Assembly: GCA_039916305.1 (NCBI GenBank)
Contig: JBDSLR010000032.1
Location: 1-64,000, forward strand
Origin: JACMLD01 sp039916305
GTDB taxonomy: Bacteria; Bacteroidota; Bacteroidia; Chitinophagales; Chitinophagaceae
Length of the DNA: 64,000 nt
Direction of reading: 5' to 3'
The translations under genes and the position numbers were made by a program. Within the stretch, counting starts at the first letter, position 1. Every line of letters begins with the position of its first letter. Below, one piece after another: positions 35,933-45,190 of the stretch. Below the pieces are notes generated by a model. The model had not been told where the DNA came from, made no database searches, and saw nothing but the letters and a program-made list of their open reading frames with translations.

Positions 35933-37123
35933 TCAGTTGCTAAATAATATTTCTGTAAGCGTATTGCCCGGCTGTTTATTCAGCGCCGCTGCAGTAGACA
36001 GGTATGCTGGATTATTGAAACCTGCTGCTGCTTGTAGTAGGAGCGGATAAAATTCAGTCTTGCCATTGTAGCTTGATATCTGCTGCCAGTCCCAGGTTTT
36101 TTCTGCTGTTGCATACGGCAGCAGCCAATCGAACGCCGTGCGAAGGCTGGCGCCATTGGGTGTCTTATATTTCCATAGATCAATGCCCGCTTTACCAGCC
36201 AGCGTTGCCACTGTAAACCATCCGCGCAGGTTCATAGTGCTGTAGCCAAGTCCATTGGTTCTTTCAATTTCCAGGGGCTGCCGTCCTTCAGCCGTTAATT
36301 GACTGTCCAGTCTTTTTTTGCTTTCGTTAATAAGTTCAATGGCTTTTTGTTTATCGCCTGTAAACAATGCAAAATCGATGGCTTGTGCATAGTACCAGGT
36401 GCCATGGTTATTTTTAGCCGCATGCTCTTCTGTGCCGTTTTTACTGCTCAGCATCCATTGCAAATAGGCTGTATACCAATTTTTCAATCCCGCATTATCT
36501 GCACTTGTCCATGACCGGGAGCCCTTCAGCAAACCCGCAGCATCTGCAATACCCGTCAGCGCAATTGTTTCAATAATACCAATGCCCCTGCCACTATTAA
36601 TGCCTGGTATGGCCTGTCCATAATCAAGGTGCGGGTTCATTTTCGTAGCTTCATTCAAAAACCATGTACGCAGTACAACAGCCGATTTGGCTGCATATTT
36701 TTCTTCACCGGTAAAATACCAGGCCAGCGACAATACACGGCATGCATTGTCAATTTTACCCAGGTAAGTGCGGTCAGTAATTTTATATATTTCCGGATTC
36801 CGTTCACCATCCCGCCGCAGGTAGGGCAGGCCTTTGGGTTTGGAACTATCGTACCAGAAATAAGGCGCCTGGCTCATATAGTCGTGTTTGTTGCCGCTAA
36901 CAGGCGTAAAAGCCTTTTCCATTACCGAAACTGGTTGCACAGCAAGCAATGAATCGGCCTGCTTCTGCAGCGTGCTGATAATGACCATCGCGGATTTGTC
37001 TTTTTGCTGTAATTTTTGCTTAATGTCGGCCAGCCGTGCGGCATTGGTGATGAGTACGTCAGGTAATTGTGCATGCCCCTGTAAAACCAGTAAGGCAAAA
37101 GCGATCGTTATTAGTTGTTTCAT
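35933..37123 (-). CDS. Secreted alginate-lyase family (PF05426-like) polysaccharide lyase
   Basis: The 396-residue product has a signal peptide (1-18, LQGHAQ). The mature part is an alpha/alpha barrel with family motifs: PYFWYDSSKPKGLPYLRRDG, then GKIDNACRVLSLAWYFTGEEKYA, and the catalytic-type AAKNNHGTWYYAQA with Asn239 and His240. Enzymes with this fold cleave uronate-containing polymers by beta-elimination. The real substrate (alginate, glucuronan or other) cannot be fixed. It is monocistronic and lies apart from the SusCD loci, but it may work with the heparinase-like protein at 63569 onward. Confidence 0.88.
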   Translation of the reverse strand: MKQLITIAFALLVLQGHAQLPDVLITNAARLADIKQKLQQKDKSAMVIISTLQKQADSLLAVQPVSVMEKAFTPVSGNKHDYMSQAPYFWYDSSKPKGLPYLRRDGERNPEIYKITDRTYLGKIDNACRVLSLAWYFTGEEKYAAKSAVVLRTWFLNEATKMNPHLDYGQAIPGINSGRGIGIIETIALTGIADAAGLLKGSRSWTSADNAGLKNWYTAYLQWMLSSKNGTEEHAAKNNHGTWYYAQAIDFALFTGDKQKAIELINESKKRLDSQLTAEGRQPLEIERTNGLGYSTMNLRGWFTVATLAGKAGIDLWKYKTPNGASLRTAFDWLLPYATAEKTWDWQQISSYNGKTEFYPLLLQAAAGFNNPAYLSTAAALNKQPGNTLTEILFSN

Positions 37124-37238
37124 ACCGGCAATTTGTATTATAGTAAACAGCTATGAATGTACAGTATTTTTTTTGATGAATGGCGCCACTAGTATTATTG
37201 CAGATTATTGGCTATTTTGTTTGTAAAATCAATCTTTT

Positions 37239-37583
37239 ATGAAATATAACGGTTCCCAAACTTTTATAAAATATCTCTACGAAAATTTTATCGCCAACTT
37301 TGTTGGATTTGCTATTGGCATGGCAGCTACCCGGCTGGTTTCTCATTTTTTTGTTACCCGGAATATTAAAAATTTGTGGGGGCTGGCTGCAAAGAGAACC
37401 GTCATCGATAAAAAAACATTCAGCAACCTGGAGTTGCTGATTTCTGTTGTAATTGGTTTTATTGTTTTTGAAATACTCTCCAAGTGGATTAAGAAAAAGC
37501 TGGAAGAAATATATCCATCCTGCAAGGCTACCGTGCTGGGCTGGATGGGCCGGCGTAACAATGTTTCCAAAGAAATAAATTAA
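37239..37583 (+). CDS. Small integral membrane protein, hypothetical
   Basis: The product has 114 residues and two likely membrane helices (FIANFVGFAIGMAATRLV, about 17-34, and LLISVVIGFIVFEIL, about 66-80), with a basic tail (KKLEEIYPSC). No family is recognised. The gene reads in the same direction as the ROK gene, which starts 59 bases after its stop, so cotranscription is possible. Confidence 0.7.
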   Translation: MKYNGSQTFIKYLYENFIANFVGFAIGMAATRLVSHFFVTRNIKNLWGLAAKRTVIDKKTFSNLELLISVVIGFIVFEILSKWIKKKLEEIYPSCKATVLGWMGRRNNVSKEIN

Positions 37584-37642
37584 TACCACCTTATTATAAA
37601 GTATCGGTGCTTGTATATGTCGGCGCCATCATTGTAAAAGTT

Positions 37643-38512
37643 ATGAACAGTAACATTGTAGTGGGCGCTGACATTGGCGGGTCACATATTACCGCTGCGC
37701 TGATTGATTTGCAAACCCATGCTATTCTTCCCGGTTCGCTAACCCGCCGCTCAGTGAATGCCAAAGCAGATGCCAATAAGGTTATACATGAATGGGCAAC
37801 TGTTATTTTAAAATGTAAAACATTTTACCCCGTTACTTCAAATCGTGTAGGGATGGCCATGCCCGGCCCATTCGATTATGAAAATGGTATCAGTTTGATT
37901 AAAGGAGTTGATAAATATGAGCAATTGTTTCAACTCAACGTAAAGGAGTTGCTGGCAAATGCACTGGGCATTGTGGAAGAGGATATTTTTATGATGAACG
38001 ACGCCAGTTGTTTTCTAAAAGGGGAGCTCTTTGGAGGCGCAGCCAGGGACATGCGTAGTGTAAATGTAACGGGCATTACATTGGGCACCGGCCTTGGGTC
38101 TGCCAGTTTTACTGACGGCGTTCTTCATGAGGGTGATCTTTACTGTACACCATTCAAAGAAGGATTTGCTGAAGATTATTTATCCGCCAGGTGGTTTGTG
38201 CAGCAATACAAAATCCGCACAGGCATCCAGTGCAATAATGTAAAAGAAATTTGCGAACAGGTTCCCCATGATGCCATTGCTGCTTCTTTGTTTGCAGCCT
38301 TTGGAAGGCACCTGGCGGAAGTTTTGATTGGTTATATAGAAACAAACAAAGCAGGAGCAGTAGTGATTGGTGGAAATATCGCGAATGCCTGGGATTTATT
38401 TATTCCTGAAACGAAAACCCTGCTGCAAAGTCAGTCTGTAAAAACCGTATTGCTGAAATCATTATTGGGGGAGGAGTCTGCTTTACTGGGTGCCGCCAGT
38501 TTGTGCATTTAA
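37643..38512 (+). CDS. ROK-family protein (sugar kinase-like)
   Basis: The ATG at 37643 gives 289 residues. The phosphate-1 motif VVGADIGGSHITAALID and the GITLGTGLGSASF segment of the ASKHA fold are clear; MNDASCFLKGE carries the catalytic-type Asp (MNDA). The usual zinc-binding HxGH...CxCGxxGC block of ROK kinases is missing: its place has HEGDLYCTPFKEGFAEDYLS. No HTH is present, so this is a kinase-like member and not a repressor. The likely reaction is phosphorylation of a hexose or N-acetylhexosamine. It is convergent with the penicillin acylase gene, 13 bases away. Confidence 0.88.
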   Translation: MNSNIVVGADIGGSHITAALIDLQTHAILPGSLTRRSVNAKADANKVIHEWATVILKCKTFYPVTSNRVGMAMPGPFDYENGISLIKGVDKYEQLFQLNVKELLANALGIVEEDIFMMNDASCFLKGELFGGAARDMRSVNVTGITLGTGLGSASFTDGVLHEGDLYCTPFKEGFAEDYLSARWFVQQYKIRTGIQCNNVKEICEQVPHDAIAASLFAAFGRHLAEVLIGYIETNKAGAVVIGGNIANAWDLFIPETKTLLQSQSVKTVLLKSLLGEESALLGAASLCI

Positions 38513-38525
38513 TGCTGTTGTCAGT

Positions 38526-40937
38526 TCATGGTATCAGCCATACGCTTTCTGCTGTTACGCGGTTAATCTTTTCTTTAGAAAAATAGGCCGGGAAGTATTG
38601 ATCCTTTGCCCAGGATGCAAACAGGTTTTTGTACCATGGGCTTTCCGGGTTGCCCGATTGGCCCGGGGTATTGGTCATCACCGTAGCATCCCAGTTACTG
38701 GTATCCGTTATATACCTGAAACTGGCGCCATTGCCCTGGTTATCCTGGTTGCCGGTGGCACCCACGGTATGTCCATAGCCACCCCTCGGCAGCGAGCCGG
38801 TATTCAGCTGCTGTTTCCATTTATCACTTACCAGGTCGCCCAAAGGATGAGTAAAACTGATATGCTTATACTTGTCCTGCCCAAACTGCCATAAGCCAGC
38901 ATTGTTGCCCAACTGTATTTGCAGTTTATACACAGCCATTTCAAAAGTTTGCTGTAGGAACTGATTACGGCTTCTTACGGGATCTTCACCAAAGAGTGCG
39001 CCGGGGTTCATTAACCATTCATTCAGGCGGGTGGTTTGCAGGGTTATCAGTCCTTTAATAGCAGCTGGAATAAACTGGCTGTCGCCCTGCAATTTCATCT
39101 CCCTTTCCCATTTATTATAGATGGCGGCGCCAACAGACGCCGTATCCATTACAAAATTCCATTTTAGTAATATTTCTTTGGCTTGCTGCGCAAGCGGATT
39201 TGCTACGCGGATATTTTGCAGCAGTGGAATTGTTTCTCTGGCGGGGAGAGAAAAGTAATCTGTTTGCAGGACCTTCATCTTTTCAATACTCAAGGCATTG
39301 TCTGCCTGCAGTATTTCTTTTAAACGGTTTGCACGATAGGCATCGGGCCACGTAAAGCCCATTGCTTCCGGGTATTTAAAATCGGCGGGTATTAGATCTT
39401 CATTGGCAGTGGCAATAAAACCTTTTGAGGGATTGCTGGTATGCGGCCTTTCTTTGATGGGCAGAAACCCGGCCCATTCATACCTGCCATCTCCGGGAAC
39501 AGGCACCAGGCCGCTGAAATTTTTCCTTACCGGAATCCGGCCAGTTACCTGCCAGCCTATATGGTCGTTCTTGTCCGCCCATACCATATTCAGCGCCGGC
39601 AGGTAAGCATAGCTACAGGCCTCACGGAAGGATGCCCAGTCTTTTGCCTGGTCCATCCTGAGCGAAGCGAGATAGGGTGCAGCACCGGTTTCTAACCAGG
39701 CTGCGCGGAGCGCATAGGCTTTGTGGTTAGCGGAATCTATAAAACAAACCGGGCCGTGCTGTGTATACCGCAGTATGATGCTGACAATGCCCGTATTTTT
39801 TACGACGATGGTTTCTTTTATTTCCCGCATGTTTACCCAATTGTCCCTGTACCAGTATTGGTTTAAGTGCACAGGGTTCAGATCGTATACATACAAATCC
39901 TCTGCATCGGTCTGGTGGACCGTAATGCCCCAGGCGCCGTCTTCATTATGGCCAATAGCAACGCCGGGTATTTCAGGCTCGCCGCCACCACTCACGTTCC
40001 AGCCGGGGGCCGACAAATGAACAATGTACCGGAGGGATGGCAGTGCTATCTTACGGTGCGGGTCACTCGCTAACAGCGCATGGCCGCTGGCTGTTCTGCT
40101 ACCACTGACGGCCCAGTTATTACTGCCTTCCTCAGCTGCGCCGGCGGTATTGTTTTGATCACAACCATTTGGATGGTTTGTATTATCGCCGGCATTAGCT
40201 GCCAGCGCCGCTTTGTCTATATCTTCCTGTGTAAACGCAGGGTCTTTTCGCCATGCATTGTATAGCGCCAGTATATCTTTGCTGAGCAGCTGACCATTTA
40301 CAACACTGTCCATTTGCAGCACGGGGTTGCCTGGATGCAACCACAAAAGTTCCTTTACTTTTTTTTCACCTACCGCGCTCACCGAGCGGCCAATACTGAG
40401 TTCTGCTGTTACGTTTCCTAAAATGCCCTGGTGCCGTGAGATTACAATTGCCGGCGTCCACCTGCCCGGCAAAATATGCAGTAAAAGAAATTCAGCCGGC
40501 AGTTGTTCCGGATGTTTATTGGCCTGGTCAATATAGGCGTTCACACCTGCAGTAAATGCAAGTATAATTGCTTTGCCCTGCGGATGATAGTGATGTAGTT
40601 CTTTATCCATATTACCCCGGAAGCTGAAAAGCCTTGCACCCAAATCTCTTTGCAATTCACGTGGACCCCATATTTCGGCCATCGTACCGTTTGCCTGCCT
40701 GCGCCATAGTTCAAACTGGAACAGCCGGTCTTTGGCCGCGCAATAACCCTGTGCAAAAAAAAGATCATGCTGGTTAGCGGCATAAATATGATTTACACCC
40801 CATGCATCGCGCAAAACTTCTACGGCGTACAAAAGTCCGGGTACTTTAAGTTTGCTGATGGTTTGCGCAATAGCATCGGGCACAAATGCTGTCAATGCAA
40901 TACTGAGCGTGAACAGGACTTGTATACAAAATCTCAT
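38526..40937 (-). CDS. Penicillin-acylase family Ntn hydrolase, periplasmic
   Basis: The product has 803 residues, with a signal peptide (1-24, PDAIAQ). The precursor layout is conserved: an alpha chain region with VEVLRDAWGVNHIYAANQHD and GYCAAKDRLFQFELWRRQANG, a spacer, then the autocatalytic junction EEGSNNWAVSGSRTASG, with Ser272 the new N-terminal nucleophile, and a beta chain with HALLASDPHR and ending in GGYGHTVGATGNQDNQGNGASFR. Family members hydrolyse N-acyl amides (penicillins, acyl-homoserine lactones and others). It lies last in the minus-strand string that begins with the DUF1553 gene and may belong to that set. Confidence 0.93.
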   Translation of the reverse strand: MRFCIQVLFTLSIALTAFVPDAIAQTISKLKVPGLLYAVEVLRDAWGVNHIYAANQHDLFFAQGYCAAKDRLFQFELWRRQANGTMAEIWGPRELQRDLGARLFSFRGNMDKELHHYHPQGKAIILAFTAGVNAYIDQANKHPEQLPAEFLLLHILPGRWTPAIVISRHQGILGNVTAELSIGRSVSAVGEKKVKELLWLHPGNPVLQMDSVVNGQLLSKDILALYNAWRKDPAFTQEDIDKAALAANAGDNTNHPNGCDQNNTAGAAEEGSNNWAVSGSRTASGHALLASDPHRKIALPSLRYIVHLSAPGWNVSGGGEPEIPGVAIGHNEDGAWGITVHQTDAEDLYVYDLNPVHLNQYWYRDNWVNMREIKETIVVKNTGIVSIILRYTQHGPVCFIDSANHKAYALRAAWLETGAAPYLASLRMDQAKDWASFREACSYAYLPALNMVWADKNDHIGWQVTGRIPVRKNFSGLVPVPGDGRYEWAGFLPIKERPHTSNPSKGFIATANEDLIPADFKYPEAMGFTWPDAYRANRLKEILQADNALSIEKMKVLQTDYFSLPARETIPLLQNIRVANPLAQQAKEILLKWNFVMDTASVGAAIYNKWEREMKLQGDSQFIPAAIKGLITLQTTRLNEWLMNPGALFGEDPVRSRNQFLQQTFEMAVYKLQIQLGNNAGLWQFGQDKYKHISFTHPLGDLVSDKWKQQLNTGSLPRGGYGHTVGATGNQDNQGNGASFRYITDTSNWDATVMTNTPGQSGNPESPWYKNLFASWAKDQYFPAYFSKEKINRVTAESVWLIP

Positions 40938-41025
40938 GTTAGCGTTTTATATGATTGGTGCAGTCCCTGGCAGCATGGAGGGCAGCGTGTAACCTACCCG
41001 GACATTACTAAGTATGATGAATGTC

Positions 41026-42453
41026 CTATGGCAGCAGGTTGCCAGCTTCCAGTTGTACGCCCGGATTTTTTTGTTTGAAAATTGCTATCCCTTTTTGTGT
41101 AACCTGCGACCCCCAGCAATAAATATGCTTCAGTGATGCAATGCCTGACAAAGCAAGCAAACCATCATCATTTACTTTTGTGTTGATAATGTTAATGTAT
41201 TCAAGATTGGGCAAAGATTTTAGTTTAGCAATCCCTGGACTGCTGATATTTGTTTCTCCCAAATTAAGCCGCACCAGGTTTTTCAATTGTGCCATCTGCG
41301 TTAGTGCTTCATCTGTTATGGCTGTATTATCCAGTCTGAGCCATGCAATATTATCAGCCAACTTCAGCAGCAACGGCATCTTACTATTGTTAAATCCGGT
41401 ATAGTTAATACAACTTATTTCCAGCAGTTGTTTGCCTTTTGCAACCGGCGAAACCAGTATGCCCAGCTTTACCAGCGCATCAATATCTGCCTGCTTTGCT
41501 GCCGCCTGGGTTTTATCAAATACCCTGGAAAGTGGTGTTATTTTAATGGTATCGGGCGCGGGACCGCCCAGGACAGCCAGTGCCGGAAGCATTGCAGCAT
41601 CGGGTGGCAACTCCCTTACTTTCTTTTTTGTATCTGCGCCATTTTTAATCCACCATTGCAGCAGGCCTATTTCGTCTTTTGTAATAGCCTTCTTGTCTTT
41701 TGGTGGCATCCGCTTGTCATCATCTTTGGGCAGCAGTACGCGTATCATTATTTCGCTTTCAGCTGCATTGCCGGGTTTAATTACAACGCCGTGCTTACCG
41801 CCTTTAAAAAGTAAATCTGTTGCATCCATCCGCAGCGCTCCTTTGATCTTTTTTGAGCTGTGGCAACTGTAACATTTTTCATCCAGCACCGGTTGCACCA
41901 AATCTGTATAAACCACCGCTTCCTGTAGATTGGCAATGATCTTTTTTACATGACGGACAGTATCCATTTTTTCCTGTATGCCAAACCAGTTTGCAAAAGG
42001 CCGGGGGAGGCCCGCCGTCAGGTAATCTTCACCGTGGGTCATGCTGCCGCCTAAATGACCGGTGAGGGTAAGCACAAGAAATAATATTAATAATAATGAT
42101 GTATACAACTTTCTGCAGCTGAGCAGCCGGCCATATTTTTTTTTAATTATCCAGCAGCCGCCTGCTATTACTGCCACCAGAATACCCATCCACAAATGCA
42201 GGTTAAGAAGTTTTTCTTCGTACCCGCCATCCAGGCTAAGGAACCATCCAAATATACAAGCCACTACTGCACTGGTGCAGCCAGCCGCCAGGCAGATTGC
42301 AATGCCCTGGTTAAGCAGTGCTGCCTGCCCCGATTTCCAGGCAACCAGTTCCAATATAAAAGCAACAAACAGTATTCCGATGGGCAGGTGGACTATCACC
42401 GGGTGAAAATGTCCCAAATAGTTCATCCATTCATTTGCAATATCAAGCAGCAT
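41026..42453 (-). CDS. DUF2231 membrane region, cytochrome c (PSCyt1) domain and leucine-rich repeat tail
   Basis: The 475-residue product starts with four to five membrane helices (about 15-135), including FHPVIVHLPIGILFVAFIL, the DUF2231 signature. A c-type heme domain of Planctomycete type (PSCyt1) follows, with EKCYSCHSSKKIKGALRMD (Cys194, Cys197, His198), and KRMPPKDKKAITKDEIGLLQWWI. The last 150 residues are leucine-rich repeats: LVRLNLGETNISSPGIAKLKS and YINIINTKVNDDGLLAL. It would be anchored in the inner membrane with heme outside. It lies 81 bases after the NHL gene and belongs to the same set as the DUF1501/DUF1553 genes. Confidence 0.88.
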   Translation of the reverse strand: MLLDIANEWMNYLGHFHPVIVHLPIGILFVAFILELVAWKSGQAALLNQGIAICLAAGCTSAVVACIFGWFLSLDGGYEEKLLNLHLWMGILVAVIAGGCWIIKKKYGRLLSCRKLYTSLLLILFLVLTLTGHLGGSMTHGEDYLTAGLPRPFANWFGIQEKMDTVRHVKKIIANLQEAVVYTDLVQPVLDEKCYSCHSSKKIKGALRMDATDLLFKGGKHGVVIKPGNAAESEIMIRVLLPKDDDKRMPPKDKKAITKDEIGLLQWWIKNGADTKKKVRELPPDAAMLPALAVLGGPAPDTIKITPLSRVFDKTQAAAKQADIDALVKLGILVSPVAKGKQLLEISCINYTGFNNSKMPLLLKLADNIAWLRLDNTAITDEALTQMAQLKNLVRLNLGETNISSPGIAKLKSLPNLEYINIINTKVNDDGLLALSGIASLKHIYCWGSQVTQKGIAIFKQKNPGVQLEAGNLLP

Positions 42454-42534
42454 TAATCTGTTTGGTTTAGTTTATTATTTTTCATTGCAGTGCTCACCTG
42501 GAATTCATTCCAACCCGATATACGCTGCTGTAAA

Positions 42535-43587
42535 TCATACCCGCTCCAGTTTAACCGGGTAACTACCACCAGCATTCCACTGGCAGATATATAAATTTTT
42601 GTCATCGTCTACGCACACATCATGACAATGCTTAAACACAGGTTTGTCCTGCACCATTAAATCAAGTTCACCATCGCGGTAGGTTGGTTTTGTGCCGCCG
42701 GGATTGGAAACCACTCTATTATTTTTATCAAGGATGGTAACAAAGCCGGCATTCATGGTAAGCATATGGTGCTTCAAAGCAGAGTAGCAAACGCCTGAAT
42801 ACATCATATCGCCATCAAATACTGGCCGGCTTATATATGCGCCTGGCATATAGATTGAATCAATGTATTTTCCATCCAGTGTAAACCGCTTGAAACAATT
42901 CTTAATCCGTTCGCTGCACATTAGAACCGGGTTGGCCGGATCTCTTTTGTCCAGCGCTATGCCATGCACCTGTTTAAATTTATCATCTTTTGTAAAAGCA
43001 TCGCCGCCAAATTTGCGGATGAATTCTCCTTTTGCACTATACTGAATAATGAATTGCGACCCGTACCCATCCGCCACATAGATATCGCCATTTGGTGCAA
43101 TACAGGTTTCTGTTGGATGAAATTTATCACACTGGCCGTATTCACTGATTAGTTTAGGATGTTTTATGGTCAGCAATATTTTACCATCCAGTGTGGTTTT
43201 GTATACTTCTCCCAGCTCCGTATCCGTTATATAGAGGTATTCGGGACCGTTTTCATTGTGCAGGGTTAGCCCGTGCCCGCCCGGAAACTGGTGGCCCCAT
43301 GTTTCCAGCAATTTGCCGGATTTATCGTAAATAAGAATATTGTTTTTTGTTTCATTGGTGATCATGATCAGGCGCTTCCTGCTGTCCATCACCATTTCAT
43401 GGCAATCTTTAACCGGGTAAACAGCGGGATCCAGCAAACCCCATTTGTTATTCACGCGATAGGTAAAATCGCCGTGGCCAATGATATCTTCTTTTGGCGA
43501 CTGTGCTTTAACGTTATTCAACGAAGGCACAAAGACGGAAGCGGCTCCTGCGGCAACCGAGGTTTTTAAAAACATTCTTCTTTTCAT
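42535..43587 (-). CDS. Twin-arginine-exported NHL-type beta-propeller protein
   Basis: The ATG at 43587 is preferred, giving 350 residues and a clean twin-arginine signal, MKRRMFLKTSVAAGAAS. Six or so NHL-like blades follow: LIMITNETKNNILIYDKSGK, then GHGLTLHNENGPEYLYITD, PTETCIAPNGDIYVADGYGS and VHGIALDKRDPANP. Propellers of this type bind ligands or act as lyases, and no catalytic residues are evident. The start lies one base after the stop of the DUF1501 gene, so the two are probably coupled, and both are exported by Tat. Confidence 0.85.
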   Translation of the reverse strand: MKRRMFLKTSVAAGAASVFVPSLNNVKAQSPKEDIIGHGDFTYRVNNKWGLLDPAVYPVKDCHEMVMDSRKRLIMITNETKNNILIYDKSGKLLETWGHQFPGGHGLTLHNENGPEYLYITDTELGEVYKTTLDGKILLTIKHPKLISEYGQCDKFHPTETCIAPNGDIYVADGYGSQFIIQYSAKGEFIRKFGGDAFTKDDKFKQVHGIALDKRDPANPVLMCSERIKNCFKRFTLDGKYIDSIYMPGAYISRPVFDGDMMYSGVCYSALKHHMLTMNAGFVTILDKNNRVVSNPGGTKPTYRDGELDLMVQDKPVFKHCHDVCVDDDKNLYICQWNAGGSYPVKLERV

Positions 43588-43588
43588 A

Positions 43589-45061
43589 TCAGGCAATAAT
43601 TCCTTTTACAATTTCTCCTGATACATCGGTTAGGCGATAACGGCGGCCCTGGCTTTTGTAAATAAATTTTTCATGGTCAATGCCCATCAGGTAGAGCAGG
43701 GTTGCCTGGAAATCGTGCACATGCACTTTGTTATTTACCACGTTGTAAGCAAAATCGTCGGTTTCGCCATATTGTATGCCGCTCTTTATACCACCTCCCG
43801 CCATCCAGATGCTGTAAGCGCCGGGCAGGTGATCGCGTCCAAATTCTTCTTTTGTGAGTTTGCCCTGGCAGAAACTGGTTCTTCCAAATTCGCCGCCCCA
43901 AACCACCAAGGTATCATCCAGCAAACCACGCTGTTTCAAATCTTTTACCAGTGCAGCGGAAGCCTGGTCCGTTTGCTGTGTTGCTTTCCTGATACCAGGT
44001 GCCAGCCTGCCGTGATGATCCCATCCGAGGTGGTACAACTGAATAAAGCGTACATCTTTTTCTGCCAGCCTGCGTGCCATTAAACAATTATAGGCATAAC
44101 TGCCGGGCGTTTTTACATCGGGCCCGTACATATCAAGTATATGCTGTGGTTCATTGCTAAGATCTGCAATTTCCGGCACTGCCATCTGCATGCGGTAGGC
44201 CATTTCGTATTGGTTAAGCCGGCTGTCAATTTCCGGATCTTTCCATTTGTCTTTTTGCAGCAGGTTAAATTCTTTTATGAAGTTGAGTGCACGCCGCCTG
44301 TCCATTTTATCAACGCCATCAGGAGAGGAAAGATAGAGTACCGGATCTTTTCCACTCATAAACTGTACTCCCTGGTGATGCGAGGGAAGAAAGCCATTGC
44401 TCCATGCCAGGTTACTAATGGGCTGATCGCCGCCGCCCTTTGAAACCATCACAACAAAAGAAGGAAGGTTATTATTTAAACTACCCAGTCCATAACTGAT
44501 CCAGGAACCAATACTCGGGCGGCCGCTGAGCTGGTTGCCGGTTTGTGTAAATATGACAGCGGGTTCATGATTGATTTGTTCTGTAAACATGCTGCGCACA
44601 ATACAGATATCATCTACAATACCGGCCGTGTGCGGAATAAGATCACTGAGATAAGTTCCGTTGGCACCATACTGTTTAAAGTCAGTGGCAGGCGCTGCAA
44701 GTGGAAAACCATTTTGATTGGATACCATGCCGGAAACACGGCTGCCACCCAGCACACTGGCCGGGATTTCCTGGCCATGCATCTGGTACAATTTCGGCTT
44801 GTAATCAAACAATTCCATTTGCGAGGGGCCGCCACTCTGGAAAAGATAAATAACACGTTTGGCCCTTGGTACAAAATGCGGGTTTACCAATGGCTGGTTT
44901 TCCTCGCCGCCTGCAACGGCCGCATTTTTCACCAGCCTGTCAACTGCGCTGTTGCATCCCAGTAAGCTACCGAGCGCAATGCTGCCCAGGCCCAAAGCGG
45001 AGCCGCGCAAAAAATCACGCCGGCCCTGGTCGTATAATGCTTTGCGTATTTCTTCGTCCAT
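43589..45061 (-). CDS. DUF1501 (sulfatase/alkaline-phosphatase-like) twin-arginine protein
   Basis: The 490-residue product begins with a Tat-type signal, GRRDFLRGSALGLGSIALGSL (twin Arg at 14-15), followed by a LGCNS lipobox. DUF1501 motifs are PRAKRVIYLFQSGGPSQMELFDYKP, then PSIGSWISYGLGS and YHLGWDHHGRL (metal-ligand His), and VWGGEFGRTSFCQG at the C-terminal part. These proteins are common in Planctomycetes next to DUF1553 genes and are thought to act together on sugars or sulfate esters. Here it follows the DUF1549/DUF1553 gene by 129 bases, as in those bacteria. Confidence 0.93.
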   Translation of the reverse strand: MDEEIRKALYDQGRRDFLRGSALGLGSIALGSLLGCNSAVDRLVKNAAVAGGEENQPLVNPHFVPRAKRVIYLFQSGGPSQMELFDYKPKLYQMHGQEIPASVLGGSRVSGMVSNQNGFPLAAPATDFKQYGANGTYLSDLIPHTAGIVDDICIVRSMFTEQINHEPAVIFTQTGNQLSGRPSIGSWISYGLGSLNNNLPSFVVMVSKGGGDQPISNLAWSNGFLPSHHQGVQFMSGKDPVLYLSSPDGVDKMDRRRALNFIKEFNLLQKDKWKDPEIDSRLNQYEMAYRMQMAVPEIADLSNEPQHILDMYGPDVKTPGSYAYNCLMARRLAEKDVRFIQLYHLGWDHHGRLAPGIRKATQQTDQASAALVKDLKQRGLLDDTLVVWGGEFGRTSFCQGKLTKEEFGRDHLPGAYSIWMAGGGIKSGIQYGETDDFAYNVVNNKVHVHDFQATLLYLMGIDHEKFIYKSQGRRYRLTDVSGEIVKGIIA

Positions 45062-45190
45062 GGTTACTCTATTTATTTTTTGAATTACCGTGGCCTGGTA
45101 TCTCCACCAGCCATTTAATAACTTGCTGTTGCTGTTGCTAAAACAGCAGGCCGCAAGTCCCGCCGCTAGTAATCATTTCAACAACCCAAT

